Shown piece after piece: positions 21,203 through 32,521 of a DNA stretch of 64,000 nt. The DNA comes from Corella eumyota (Eukaryota; Chordata; Ascidiacea; Phlebobranchia; Corellidae). The DNA lies in NCBI GenBank assembly GCA_963082875.1, contig OY720097.1, forward strand, positions 23,382,501-23,446,500, written 5' to 3'. The notes under the pieces are model-generated. The model did no database searches. It saw only the letters and a program-made list of their open reading frames with translations, and had not been told where the DNA came from. Every line of letters begins with the position of its first letter. Position 1 is the first letter of the stretch. The translations under genes were made by a program, and so were the position numbers.

Positions 21203-24200
21203 ATGGGAAACGCTGCCTCGTCCAAAGTTAGCCCACCAGTTACAACTCCTACTCACACTGTGGCACATGCCATGCCACAGAAAAACGTGGCACAAATGCC
21301 ACGCCACGGAAATTTATTGCAAGATTTTAACGGTAAGAACAAATATTTAAAACTAATCCATGAAATTTAATTAATAATTTAATTTAGTAATTTAATTTTC
21401 TTTATTTAAATTTAGTCTCTGATTATGATCACGTGATTGAAAAACGAGAGAACGAAAAGAAAAAAAAAAAAGAGAGAATTTTGCAAGAATTCCCAGAACT
21501 TAAAAGTAAGGTCCCGGGTTTGAATCCCACCAAGAGCAAAATTTTAAATTTATTTTAAAATTAAACGTAAACAATATTTATGCATTTAAAAAATAAAATA
21601 TTTAATAATTTCGACAATTATTTTTTTCGTAGATGCTTTAGAATTAATTAAAATTTCGATGAAGGAATTAAATTCCCAAAAAATTTTGGATTTAAAAAAC
21701 AAAAATATTAGTTTATCCTCGAAGCGAACTCTGGATGAACTCGACAATTATTATTCAGAATTTGAACAAAACGTGAGAAAAACTATTTTTAGTTTATTTT
21801 TTATTTTGTTAAAATTTTTTGATAATTTTTTTTATTTTGGTTTTTCGCACATTGATAAAAGTAAATAATAAATACGATATACAATTAATATTACAACAAT
21901 GCGACGGGAAAAAATGACAAAATCAATTTAATGATTTAAAACATGCCAAAAGTATTAATGTTTACATAAAGATTATGTTATGGCATGGTCACCAAACCCA
22001 AATAATATTTAGATTCACCGGCAATTTATCGGTGACGAAATATCAACCAGTGGTGGCGCTATAACCTTTTTTGAATACTTAAACTTATTGACTAAAAACC
22101 AGCAGCAATATCCAATGGAAGGGTAACAATATTAATTTAAAACAAAGTTTTTTGGACAATATTTAAAATTTAAATTTAAGATATTTTTAGGAATTTTTAA
22201 AACATGACTTTTGAAAAAAATATCTCTAGTTGTTAATTAATTTCTAAATTCTATTAATTATTAAGATTTTTAAATTAAAGTCGAATGTTCAATTAATTTA
22301 TTGTAAATATATTATGCGTTTTTTTCTGGATTTGAATACATTCAATTTCAAAAAAAAATATTAAAAAAAAAAATTTGAATACATTCAATTTCAAAAAAAA
22401 AATATTTCATTAGTTGTTAATTTGTAAGTTTTTATAAATTTTAAATTATATTAATTATCTAGATTTTCAAATTTTATTCGAATATAAATAAATTAGCTTA
22501 TCAATTATATATATATAAATATTAAAAAAATCATTTTATGATCTTTATTTTTGAATTTTTTTTATTGATTTTTTATATCAAATATAAATATTTTTATTCT
22601 AGTTACAATTATGAATGTTATGAGACTTTGAGGAGCATTTTATGGAACTTCACCGATATGAGTTTACATTTGGCTCAACAAGTCGGTCAAGTTGGGATTT
22701 TAACTTTAATGATAAAAGATCTCAAAAAATTAAAAGATTCGTTCAAAACTAATCAGGTTTTTATTTTATTTATTTTGGTGTGTATTTTCTTAAAATGTAT
22801 TTTATTTTTTTGTAATTAATATTAATTTAATCTATACTGGGTTTGGTGACCATGCCATAACATACTTAAAATCTTTATGTAAACATTAATACTTATGGCA
22901 TGTTTTAAATTATTAAATTGATTTTGTCATTTTTTTCCCGTCCTTTGTTGTAATATTGATTGTATATCGTATTTATTATTTACTTTTATCAATGCATGAA
23001 AAAACAAAATAATAAAAAAAATTCCCAAGTTATTTTAAAACTAAATTTAATTTTTTATATAAAAAAAAAATTTTTTGATGCCGTTACTTTTGCAGTTTTT
23101 ATCACTTATAAATTTTTTATTTTATTTATTATATTTGTTATATTGTGACAGAACGAAAGTTTCATTGTGATGTCATCAATGTGTATAATTGCTAATTGTT
23201 CACGCTTGAGTGAAAACACGAAATATTTGAAACCAGAAATTGAAATCATTTCTTGGTATGCAAAAAATACGAACGACATGCCAGAGGTAAATTAACAAAA
23301 CTTTTGTATTTTAAAATTCCTAAATTAATTAAACAAGTTTTTACAACAACCCACAACAACCCACAGCACTAAAGTTTATGACAAAACAAGTTCATCAAAA
23401 ATTCATTAAACGTTTATGTGAAATTTATTGTTAAATATCATATATTTCATAATTTTATTTTACTTATTTTAAAGTAGAAAAGTCAACTTTACAGCCTAAA
23501 CATAAAGTAACATCAGTTACTCCAACCCAGTCTTGAGTTGCCTGTGGCAGTTTGGCATATTATAGATTATAATTGCCCGATAAATAAACTGCTGATTATA
23601 TGCTGACTCAGCAGGAGTTCATACCGTTTATAGTGCTTTACTCTAGGGTGCTACAGCATAAGAGCAGTAGGGATCGAACCCAGGACCTCATGTAGTGAAA
23701 TCTAAATCTAACCACTATACCAGGAAAACTATATTTAGTTAGGAACTTGTCTAATTAAAAATAAACCAAAACTCACTTTTAGAATTGTTCGACACTCCCT
23801 CAACTCAGCAACCTCACATTGGCGTACATCGTCGACGAACAAAACAACGACTTTATCCTCGCCAACCAGGACATCATTAAATCTATTTTGGAGGTAAAAT
23901 AAAAAAATTAAAATAAAATTGTTTTAGTAATTTAAATTAATAAAATAAAGTTTGAGCAAAATATAAATTTTGATCTTAGCAATACAAGCATTTTTTAATT
24001 AAAAACTATTTAATAATTCAGAAAGCATAATTTTTTATTATTACATCATAGTTATTAGAATCATCTATGACATCACAAGACCATAGAAGTGCAGGATTCT
24101 CTGCTCTAGAGTTAACAGAAGGTTTAACAAAGCTGGCGAACAATCAGGAGAACAGTTTGGTTATTGCTAAGATGGGAGTTCTGGAAAGTTTGAGGTTGAT

Positions 24201-27200
24201 GCTGAAACAAGGTGAAAAAAAAAAGTTTATATTTTAACATTTTTATTTAAATATTTCTTTAATTGCATATTTTATGATAATAAAAACAATCAAAAATATA
24301 TAAAAAACCCAGAGTAAAACCAAAAATTTAGAACCAAAGATTTTAAGAAATTGACAAAAAGTTTTTTTTTAATTGTATCTTTATCCTCGATGTGAGAAGG
24401 TCTAAAGCGCAACCTAAACATAGAGTAACATTTGTTACTCCGACCCAGTCTCGAGTTGTCTTTGGCAGTTTGGGATATTATTGATTATAATAGTCCAATA
24501 ATTATGCTGCTGACTAAGTGCATGCTTAGCAGAAGTTTGTACCGTTTATAGCACCTTACTCAAGGGTGCTTGAACTAAACTAATTTTAACAAGGAAAAAA
24601 TAATATTTTAAATAACAAGGTATTGCTAATTCTTAAAAAATAAATAAAAACTTTTTAAAATTGCTTTAAAATATAAAACCAAAATAATTCAACAATCTTA
24701 CAAAAATTAACAAAATGTTGAACAAGATTTAAATATTCAAGGTTCAACTGAAGAGAAAGTAGCATCAGCGAAGTTGGTTTGGGTTTTGGCATTCACTCAA
24801 GAAAACAAAAAAACAATTAACTCAAATCAAGAGATTATTCAATTACTCGAGCAATACTCAAGCAAGCACTCAGTTTCAGAGTAAACTTGATTTTTAAATT
24901 TTCTAAATTTACAATTTGTTTAATTTATAATTTATCTAAAATATTAATTTAAAAGCCTTAACCTAAAAATCTTTTATTTTTTGTCTACCAATTAAGCAGA
25001 ATAATTTATCATTTAATTGTGTTAATTTAAAAACAAAAAAGAAACTTTTGTACAAAAATTAAAATATTTTCACAGACAGTTATCCACTACTTCTACCAAT
25101 GCATTGTGGGTGCTAAAAATGAACAAATCTTCAGATAAAAAACCTTTAATAAACAAAAAAAGAGTCGCACAAACGGTAACAATTATATTTAGCCCAGAAT
25201 TTCAAAACAAAAAACAACCTGCAGTAGAATAATAACTTTAATAGTAATTCAATAAAATTAATTCTAACACCATTCTTATGTTAGAGCCAAGACGTTGTCC
25301 AAACTAAAGTTGGAAAGAAGCAAAATCATGTCATGATAAGTTATCAGTGGGATTGCCAACAACTTATGTTAAAGGTAACTTATACTATTTACAAATGGGA
25401 TTAAATTATGTTTAGAAACTGTTGCGAAAGAAAAAGTTTATGCAATTCATTTCTCGAATTTGTTTATTCTCGATATGGAAAGGTCGAATACGCGACCTAA
25501 ACCTAGAGTAACATTAGTTACCCTAACCATGTCTCAAGTTGCCTTTGGTAGTTTGGGATTAAATTGTTTATAATTGGCCGATAATTAATCTGTTAATTGA
25601 TTATTGACTCGGCAGGAAATCATACCATTTAAATTTCCCCACTTAACTACACTACAGCATTAAAATAGTGAGAATCAAACCCAGAACCTCACAGAGATAA
25701 ACTAAGTGTTTTAACCACTACATAACACCCTATTTCATGTACAGATAAAGGAAGGATTACAGCAACAAGGTTATAAGGTTTGGATGGATGTGGAAGAGAT
25801 GGGAGGAAGCACTTTAGAGTCGATGGCATCCGCTGTTGAACAAAGTGAAGTTATCCTCGTTTGTATGTCTCAAAAGTACAAGGATTCACCAAGTTGTAGG
25901 TGTGATGTCATAATGCTGGAGTGATGACATTATAATGTGATATCAATCAAGCTTTAGGCTAACTTTATAAATCTTAACATAACGTTTTGTTACCTAAACC
26001 TAGTCGGTAGTTCACTTTAAATCTGGTTGCTAATATTTAAGGTCTGCTTAACTTTTAGAGTTTTAATATCGGGTTAAATTAACATTTTCAAAATATAACT
26101 TTGGCATGACAACATAGGGAATCATGCTTAGGACCCTTGGGTTTCTTAATTGAGTAATAGTAAGCTCGCTAAGTAATAATGTTGTTACAATAACCCACAG
26201 AACTGAGGCAGAATATGCTTACACGCTGAGAAAAGATTTCATCCCTCTCAGAGTGGAAACTGATTATAAACCGGATGGCTGGTTGGGTGAGTTTGCTTTG
26301 TAATTATTTTTGTAAAGTAGTTTAAAGTCATCTTTATATTAGCTGGCTTTAAATGAGTGTGTTTAACAAAAAGTTTATTATGTGGTTTAAAACTGTTTGA
26401 ATTTAAGTAGATAAAAACATTTTGTAAGTAATTGATTTAAATTTACTTATGTTAATATTGACCCTAGTATTCTGCCACAAAATAAGCTTAAAACTTGATA
26501 TTTATAGGAGCCATTGCTGGTGCCAAATTTTACTTTGATTTCAGCAACAACTTGGTTGAACAAACTTTAATTAAACTCGTTAAGGAATTAGGTGAAAGGG
26601 GAAAAACTACAAGAAATAACGAGGTAATAATAACAAAAAAATCAACGAATTATTAAATCTATTCTGAGCAATAAAATAATTAATTAAACACCAATTAACT
26701 TAGTCAATCAAAATTTGTATTTTTTTTATCCAAAATAACAAAACTAAGATAATATTAAAAGTTAACAATATATTAAGCTACAACAACTTAAGATTACAAT
26801 AACATTTAGAGCATTTATAAACTTTGGATTTAAAAAATAAACTTTTATAACTTTATATATAAATAGGAAACTCACTTTGAACCTCTTGTTGAAAAAGAAA
26901 TTGCAGAGAATTTAAAAAAGCAAATCATCACAGAATGGACCAATCAGGATGTCCACAAGTGGGCAGTGGACAACAATTTAAAATCGTAACTTTTTTTAAG
27001 ATTTTTATTTGTATCTGTACAACATTAAAAAATCAAGTAATTAAGACCAAAAGTTGTGCTTTATTTTTAAACAATAATTAGGACAAACATTTTTAATTGT
27101 TTTTGTTTTTAAATAAAACTTAATTAAATAATATTGCTAACGAATTAATTAACACTATTTAAAAACATGAGCTCCAATTTATAACCCAACATATTTTTCT

Positions 27201-27686
27201 TGAATACTTTTTTTATATTTATTTATTTATTCTTGATGCAGAAACCCCAACTTTACATCCTAAACATAAAGTAACATCAGTTACTCTGACCCAGTCTTGA
27301 GTTGCCCGTGGCAGTTTGGGATATTATAGATTATAATTGCCCGGTAATTACGCTGCTGATTAAGTGCTGGCTCAGCCGGAGTTTATACCGTTTACAGCAC
27401 CTAACTTAAGGACGCTACAACATGAGAGCAGTGGGGATCGAACTACGACCTCATGTGGTATAGCAAGTGTTCTTACCACTACACAACATTAATTATAATT
27501 GTCGTTAATTTTTCTTAACTCTTCAGGTTAAAGTCACAAAACATAGACGGGAAAGTTCTTTATTTTCTTACAAAACTCAAGAAAGAAACTCCCGAGTTCT
27601 TCTACCAACATTCCACCAAGTATCTTAGATTAAAAGATTTTAGTGAAATTATGAGATTTGCTCAAGCTATCGAGAAGTTATCATGA
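21203..27686 (+). CDS. ARM-TIR-SAM protein, intact copy
   Basis: Sixteen exons: 21203-21332, 21416-21505, 21633-21772, 22013-22122, 22603-22756, 23152-23286, 23783-23893, 24052-24211, 24742-24880, 25076-25175, 25285-25374, 25745-25899, 26201-26286, 26508-26623, 26867-26985, 27527-27686. All phases agree; 664 residues. The start MGNAASSK fits an N-myristoylation signal. Residues of about 150-420 read as armadillo-like helices (for example LTEGLTKLANNQENSLVIAK). A TIR domain begins at HVMISYQW (about 437) with GYKVWMDVEEMGG; by the C-x-x-E spacing E507 (CRTEAEY) corresponds to the TIR NADase glutamate of SARM1. A SAM-like domain (WTNQDVHKWA, DGKVLYFLTKL) closes the protein. SARM1 has ARM-SAM-SAM-TIR order, so this is a relative with a different layout. 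AATAAA lies at 27827. It is likely a membrane-tethered innate-immune or NAD-cleaving adaptor (inferred). Confidence 0.9.
21850..22994. repeat. Inverted repeat flanking TIR-gene exons 4 and 5
   Basis: Left arm 21850-22000 and right arm 22837-22994 are reverse complements with only a few mismatches and small indels (outer end cattgataaaagtaaataat, inner end tggtcaccaaaccca). The spacer 22,001-22,836 holds coding exons 4 and 5. This may be two opposite copies of one dispersed repeat in neighbouring introns, or a foldback element. The breakpoint of the 13 kb duplication (22,882) is inside the right arm. Confidence 0.85.
23470..23730 (-). repeat. S1 SINE in TIR-gene intron 6
   Basis: Minus-strand copy: gtaacatcagttactccaac, tgcccgataa, cagcaggagttcataccgtt, reverse B box ggatcgaacccaggacc, head degraded. 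Duplicated at 36,587-36,847. Confidence 0.85.
24375..24580 (-). repeat. S1 SINE, head-truncated, TIR-gene intron 8
   Basis: Minus-strand copy: tttatcctcgatgtgagaag, ttactccgacccagtctcga, accttactcaagggtgct; the copy stops before the B box. Duplicated at 37,492-37,697. Confidence 0.8.
25460..25735 (-). repeat. S1 SINE in TIR-gene intron 11
   Basis: Diverged full-length minus-strand copy: ttattctcgatatggaaagg, attagttaccctaaccatgt, reverse B box gaatcaaacccagaacc, head ccactacataacaccc. Duplicated at 38,577-38,852. Confidence 0.8.
27215..27492 (-). repeat. S1 SINE in TIR-gene intron 15
   Basis: Near full-length minus-strand copy: gtaacatcagttactctgac, ctgctgattaagtgctggct, reverse B box ggggatcgaactacgacc, head accactacacaac. 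Duplicated at 40,332-40,609. Confidence 0.85.
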
Positions 27687-28280
27687 ATTGTTTTAAAAAT
27701 GTAGAATTGTTAGCATCTTGGTTTTAACTAAATGTTTAGGCTAACTCGTAGTCTGCATTAACTAAACTTTTTTAACCCGACCCTTTTTTACTTTTATTCT
27801 TTACACGTGTTTTTGTCATGTTTATCAATAAAGTTTGTGACCTATTTACGGCCACTTATGTTTATCGTATTTATTTATCCTCAAGTAGAAAGAACGACTT
27901 CAATAACATTTGTTTATTATTTATTAATTTTAAATAAACTTTGGCAGTTTAAAGTATTATCTAACAATAAATCTGCCATTTTTTTATTAAAAAGCTTTAA
28001 TTAAGGATGCTACAGCGTAGAAGGAGGTAGTGCAACAATATTTTAGTCCGGCGTTTACAGATAGCTTTAAGCTTTGATTGTTCTTTAAACAGTAGATTCA
28101 CTTTACCAGCTCGCAATAATACCAACTGACCGCTGTTGCGGAACAAAGCTCCATTATTGAAGAATAATAAAACCAAAAGTCGACCACCTGAACGAATAAC
28201 CTATTTGCCAGGCAAGGTTAAACTAAGTGAGAAAGAAATTTAACCAACGAATTAAAATTATCATTTTCTGTTCTACCACG
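27687..28280. other. Gap between TIR gene and TFF-A
   Basis: Holds the TIR-gene polyadenylation signal (AATAAA 27827-27832), a degraded minus-strand S1 SINE (about 27,855-28,025), an S2 scrap (gtccggcgtttacagatagc, near 28,050) and the TFF-A promoter. The block from about 27,790 is repeated, diverged, at about 31,975 upstream of TFF-B. It therefore marks the left edge of the older duplication that produced the two trefoil genes. Confidence 0.7.
28121..28280 (+). promoter_or_regulatory. Conserved upstream module of TFF-A
   Basis: Two blocks are conserved in sequence, order and spacing upstream of TFF-B: accaactgaccgctgttgcg (28121-28140) and aaagtcgaccacctgaacga extended to ctatttgcca (28175-28210). 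The start context tctaccacgatgcg is also shared. Probable shared promoter or 5' UTR elements; no classical TATA box was identified. Duplicate at 41,238-41,397. Confidence 0.55.
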
Positions 28281-31200
28281 ATGCGAGTTGTTCAAGTATT
28301 TAGTTTAAGTGTTTTAATTTTGCTTGTCTGTGAGATTTCAGAAGTTGAGAATAGATCACAACCCAGCGTTTGTGAAAACATTCCAAAAACAACAAGGCTT
28401 GATTGTGGTCGTAGTGACGTAACAGAACAGGAATGTTTAGAAGGAGGTTGTTGCTTCGATGATTCAACTTCCGAAGGACCTAGGTGCTACCTCAGGCAAG
28501 GTAAGAAATATTTAAAGACTCTAAAGGCCCGTTTACATAGAGTACGCAACGCAACATAATGCAAGATTGTGCAACCATTTAAAATGAACAGAGTCGTTCA
28601 CACGTACGAAAGTTTTGCGAAAGTTACGTAAAATTTTGGAAAGTTTTGTGGCTGGAGCGAAATTTACGCAAGATTTCGTAAGCGGTATACTTTTATCTGG
28701 TATTTTGTATTAAAATATTAAAAAGAAATCCCTAGAACTCGTAAAGTTACGCAACGCAACGTTGCCCTGTCGTGTGAACAGGCCTTATTTTATTAACACA
28801 ACAAACTAAACAATTCATCTGTTAAAATTACTTTTTAAGATTTGCTTTCATATCATGTTGCTAACTAGTATTTGCTTGTAGTAGTTTACCAACGCATCTT
28901 AAACAGTAAAAATCTATAATTTAGCCGTATTTAGCTTTACTGTTTGCAAAAACAGTTTTATAATGTTTCAGAAAATAATTTTATTATTTTCCACATCAGA
29001 GTGCCAATTCAGAGCAGGAAGAACTAATTGCGGATTCTCAGGAGTAACAGCAGAGGCATGTCGTTCCAACGGTTGCTGTTTTGATAATTCAACACGTGGC
29101 ACCTTTTCGTGTTTTATAAAATTGAGTAAGAAGAAGTTTTCAAATTTTTCAAATTTTTAAATTTTTTTAAAAATTTAGATATTTTTTTATTTTAGCAACT
29201 CTTGTTGATTTGCAATGTTATGAATATAATGACAAAGAAAGTCGACTCGATTGTGGATTCGCTGAAATAACTAAGAAAGAATGTACATTGAGAGATTGTT
29301 GCTTCGATGACTCAACACCAGGGGTGCCCTGGTGCTTTCAAAAATCAGGTAAGCAATATTTAAAATCGACTTTGTCCAGTAGTGTAACGAACCGGTCATG
29401 GCTTCGGACTACGAGCCGAAAGGTTTCGGGTTTGAGCCGCACCAACGTCACACTATTCGCCCTTGAGCCCGGCGTTTACGGATAGCTCAAACACGTCATA
29501 ACAAATATAAAACCTATCACCTTGAGGTGATATGGAAAAAAAAACAATTTAAAATCGACTTCTGATTACAATATTCTTGGCTATTTAAATAATTGCCCAG
29601 CTTGCAAACTTGATTTTAATTGTTGCAATATGGTCACAACTAATATAGGGTTAGTATGCTAATTTATCAACGCACCGCAAGAATCACAATTTTCTATTTT
29701 TAGCAGTTACAAAACAAAGCAAATTTTCTACTAAGGTCCAATATAGATAGATGTCTTGTAACTTTTTGTTTAAAAAAAGGTTTTTGTTATTTTCGAGGTT
29801 TGGCATATTGGTTATGGCATTGCATTACGGGCCAAAAGGTTCCAGGTTTAACTCGTACCAATGGCACACTATTTGCCCTTCGGTCTGGCGTGTACAGATA
29901 GCTTAAACACACCAAAAGGTTTCGGGTTCGAGCTGCACCAATGCCACACTATTAGCCCTTCGGTCTAGCGTGTACAGATAGCTTAAACACACCAAAAGGT
30001 TTCGGGTTCGAGCCGCACCAATGCCACATTATTTGCCCTTCATTCTGGCGTTTACAGATAGCTTAAACACACCAAAAGGTTTCGGGTTCGAGCCGCACCA
30101 ATGCCACACTATTAGCCCTTCGGTCTAGCGTGTACAGATAGCTTAAACACACCAAAAGGTTTCGGGTTCGAGCTGCGCCAATGCCACATTATTCGTCCTT
30201 CGGTCTAGCGTTTACAGATAGCTTAAACACAACAAAAGGTTTCGGGTTCGAGCTGCACCAATGCCACATTATTCGCCCTTCGGTCTAGCGTTTACAGATA
30301 GCTTAAACACAACAAAAGGTTTCGGGTTCGAGCCGCACCAATGCCACACTATTCACCCTTCGGTCTAGCGTGTACAGATAGCTTAAACACACCAACAGGT
30401 TTCGGGTTCGAGCTGCGCCAATGCCACATTATTCGTCCTTCGGTTTAGCGTTTACAGATAGCTTAAACACAACAAAACGTTTCGGGTTCGAGCTGCACCA
30501 ATGCCACATCATTTATCCTTCGGTCTGGCGTTTACAGATAGCTTAAACATGTCACAGCAAATACGAAACCCATTACCTTAAGGCGATATGGAAAAAGTAG
30601 ATTAATGATTATTTCTTTGCAGAATGTCGACATACCACAAACCGAACGAACTGCGGTTACACAGGAATAACAAGAGACAACTGTCCTTCAATCGGTTGCT
30701 GTTTCGATGATTCAACTTCTAACCCCATCTCGTGTTATAAACGCCTACGTAAAAAAACATTTCCTAATTTAAAACAGTTTTTAACTTTTTAGGATTTGCA
30801 GATTGGATTACTTGTTTTTTACAGTCCTAGCTAATTTTCTCTAGTACTTTACGGTCCTCGCTAATTCTCTCTTGTATTTTATGGTCCAATCTAATTCTCT
30901 CTCATACTTTACAGTCCTAGCTAATTCTCTCTTTCGTACTTTACAGTCCTAAGGTTTTCCAACAACCGTAACATACTAGTGATTCAATTTTCATTTTTTA
31001 GCAAAACCTTTTTTGACCCCAACTCCGGTTGAAGAATGTGATGCAGATGATGATAAAGAAAGTCGACTAAACTGCGGAGTTTTTGGAATAACTAAGAAAG
31101 AATGTAGTTTGAACGGTTGTTGCTTCGATGACTCAACACCTGGAGTGCCCTGGTGCTTCCAGAAGTCAGGTAAACCCACTTTAAAGAGTCTATTAGTTTA

Positions 31201-31584
31201 GTACTAAGTAATATTGGGCATGGTATTGGACTAAGAGCCGAAAGGTTTCGGGTTTGAACCGCACCAATGCCACACTATTCGATCATTATTTCAGAATTTA
31301 CGAATAGCTTAAAAACAGCAAAACAGCACCCTTCCAACAAAAATATAAAACTTATCAAAGCTTATAGTAATTAAAAAACGTTAAATTTATAATTAACAAT
31401 TAGTTAAATTAAAGTTTTTTCTTATTAAATAAAAATATTTTTTAATATAGTCTGCAAGCAGACGACAGGAAGGAAGGATTGTGGGAACGCGGGGATTTCC
31501 CGTTCTGATTGTTTGACCCGGGGGTGTTGTTACGACGACTCAATCGATTTTCAGGCGTTTTGTTTTTTTCCACTGGGTGGATAA
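28281..31584 (+). CDS. Secreted six-trefoil protein TFF-A, copy 1
   Basis: Six exons: 28281-28500, 29000-29125, 29196-29348, 30623-30748, 31002-31169, 31451-31584; 308 residues. A signal peptide ([18 protein letters not shown]) is followed by six P-type (trefoil) domains, one per exon. Each has the pattern C-x-R-x-(D/N)CG, a middle Cys and GCCFD or DCCFD/GCCYD; most end in a PWCF-like tail. Every intron is phase 1, so each domain is a movable unit. Exons 2 and 4 are both 126 nt; exons 3 and 5 are longer with an extra acidic linker. Domain 6 has a loose tail ([11 protein letters not shown]) before TAA. Trefoil proteins stabilise mucus and epithelia, so a gut or pharyngeal secretion is likely (family inference). 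The start ATG was chosen because TFF-B shares its context; an ATG 54 nt upstream is in frame but would spoil the signal peptide. Confidence 0.92.
28524..28786. mobile_element. MITE, longer relative of the 8,668 element
   Basis: A 263 bp element in TFF-A intron 1. It starts aaggcccgtttacatagagt and ends gtgtgaacaggcctt, with gcaacgcaacataatgcaag and gtaaagttacgcaacgcaac inside. It has about 60 bp of interior that the XRN1 copy lacks. Duplicated at 41,641-41,903. Confidence 0.75.
29372..29535 (+). repeat. S2 SINE, reference-quality copy
   Basis: Head gtccagtagtgtaacgaacc, B box tttcgggtttgagccgcacc, body gcccttgagcccggcgttta, then acctatcaccttgaggtgat and a poly-A run. Lies in TFF-A intron 3. 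Duplicated at 42,489-42,652. Confidence 0.85.
29595..29715. repeat. Diverged R3 repeat
   Basis: Words gattttaattgttgcaatat, ggtcacaact and aacgcaccgcaag match R3 order. In TFF-A intron 3. A weaker match lies at about 28,850-28,935. Duplicated at 42,712-42,832. Confidence 0.45.
29800..30600 (+). repeat. 80 bp tandem array of S2 B-box units (TFF-A intron 3)
   Basis: About nine to ten direct units with an 80 bp period. Each has aaaggtttcgggttcgagc, gcaccaatgccacattattc, cccttcggtctagcgt and acagatagcttaaacac. The array begins with an S2-like head at about 29,800 and ends with an S2 tail (ccttaaggcgatatgg). Each unit therefore carries one pol III B-box-like word. Duplicated at 42,917-43,717. Confidence 0.92.
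30815..30955. repeat. 33 bp minisatellite in TFF-A intron 4
   Basis: Four to five units of tactttacagtcctagctaa followed by ttctctct. Duplicated at 43,932-44,072. Confidence 0.75.
31205..31370 (+). repeat. Degraded S2 SINE in TFF-A intron 5
   Basis: B box aaaggtttcgggtttgaacc, gcaccaatgccacactattc and a gaatagctta remnant; the body is rearranged. Duplicated at 44,322-44,487. Confidence 0.7.
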
Positions 31585-32521
31585 AAAGGCGGCTAAAACC
31601 TAAACATTTAAAGTCCTATATTAGCGATATTTTTACTCAAAAATTGATAAAGTGTGTTTTAACTTTAAATAATTTCTTCTACTTTTTATATTTAAAGGTT
31701 TTAAAGCCATTTTGTAATTCAGTGTCAACCATACTAACGTGCTATATATACATCACTTACTAAATTGCAAAACTCTTTAATGAAGCACGTTAAGTTTAAC
31801 GGTTATTGTCAATGTTAACAACTAACAACATTCAATATGTTTAGAATTTATTTTAATTGTTGTTACAACTAAAGTAAAAAATGTAAATTCAATAAAACTA
31901 GAATATTAGTCTGTTATTAAAATAATTATTAAACTAAATATGTCACAAAATATTCTGTCACGAAGTATTTGTACTTTTATTCTTTACACGTGTTTTTGTC
32001 CTGTTTATTAATAAAGTTTGTGACACATTTACGTCAACTAATATTTATCGTATTTATTTATCCTCGATGTAGGAAGGACATCTTTAATAACTTTTGTTAA
32101 TTTTTAACCTGTCTTAAGTTGAGCATGAAAATTTGAAGTGTTATTAAATATTTTCTACTAAAATTTTTTCGATTGTTTTTTGGCTTAGCAGAAGCTCATT
32201 CCGTTTATATGTCCTTGGTTAAAGGCGCTACAACATGAAAGCAGTAGAAATAAGATAGGTTTTTGGCCACCAATGACCCAATATTTGCCCTTAGATCCAG
32301 AGTTAACGGATAGCTTAAACACGTCACAATTGTCCATTATAGCGTAGTTGTGACGTTTAGCTTGTTATTAAACCAACTGACCACTGTTGCGTAACAAGGC
32401 CTCATTCTCACAGCAAATAAGATTAAAAGTCGATGACCCGAACGAATGACCTATTTGCCAAGTAGGGAGATCTACAAAAATTGGACCAACTTGTTGAAAT
32501 TATCATTCTGATTCTACCACG
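31585..32521. other. Gap between TFF-A and TFF-B
   Basis: TFF-A 3' flank, then from about 31,975 a diverged copy of the block found after the TIR gene (cttttattctttacacgtgt, taataaagtttgtgac). A degraded minus-strand S1 follows (about 32,040-32,245), then an S2 scrap (about 32,255-32,340) and the TFF-B promoter. No ORF is supported. Duplicated at plus 13,117. Confidence 0.65.
32372..32521 (+). promoter_or_regulatory. Conserved upstream module of TFF-B
   Basis: Matches the TFF-A module: accaactgaccactgttgcg (32372-32391) and aaagtcgatgacccgaacga extended to ctatttgcca (32425-32460), then tctaccacgatgcg at the start codon. Block spacing is preserved. Duplicate at 45,489-45,638. Confidence 0.55.

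Noticed and set aside
22538-23148. Hydrophobic frames rich in F, I and Y
   Set aside because: Translations of AT-rich intron flanks; only the parts belonging to exons 5 and 6 of the TIR gene are coding.
28227-28280. Upstream in-frame ATG for TFF-A (18 residues longer)
   Set aside because: It would put a basic, non-hydrophobic stretch ahead of the signal peptide, while the downstream ATG context is shared exactly with TFF-B.
29800-30600. CRISPR-like array
   Set aside because: The 80 bp units are repeated throughout with no unique spacers, and the genome is eukaryotic; it is a SINE-derived tandem repeat.
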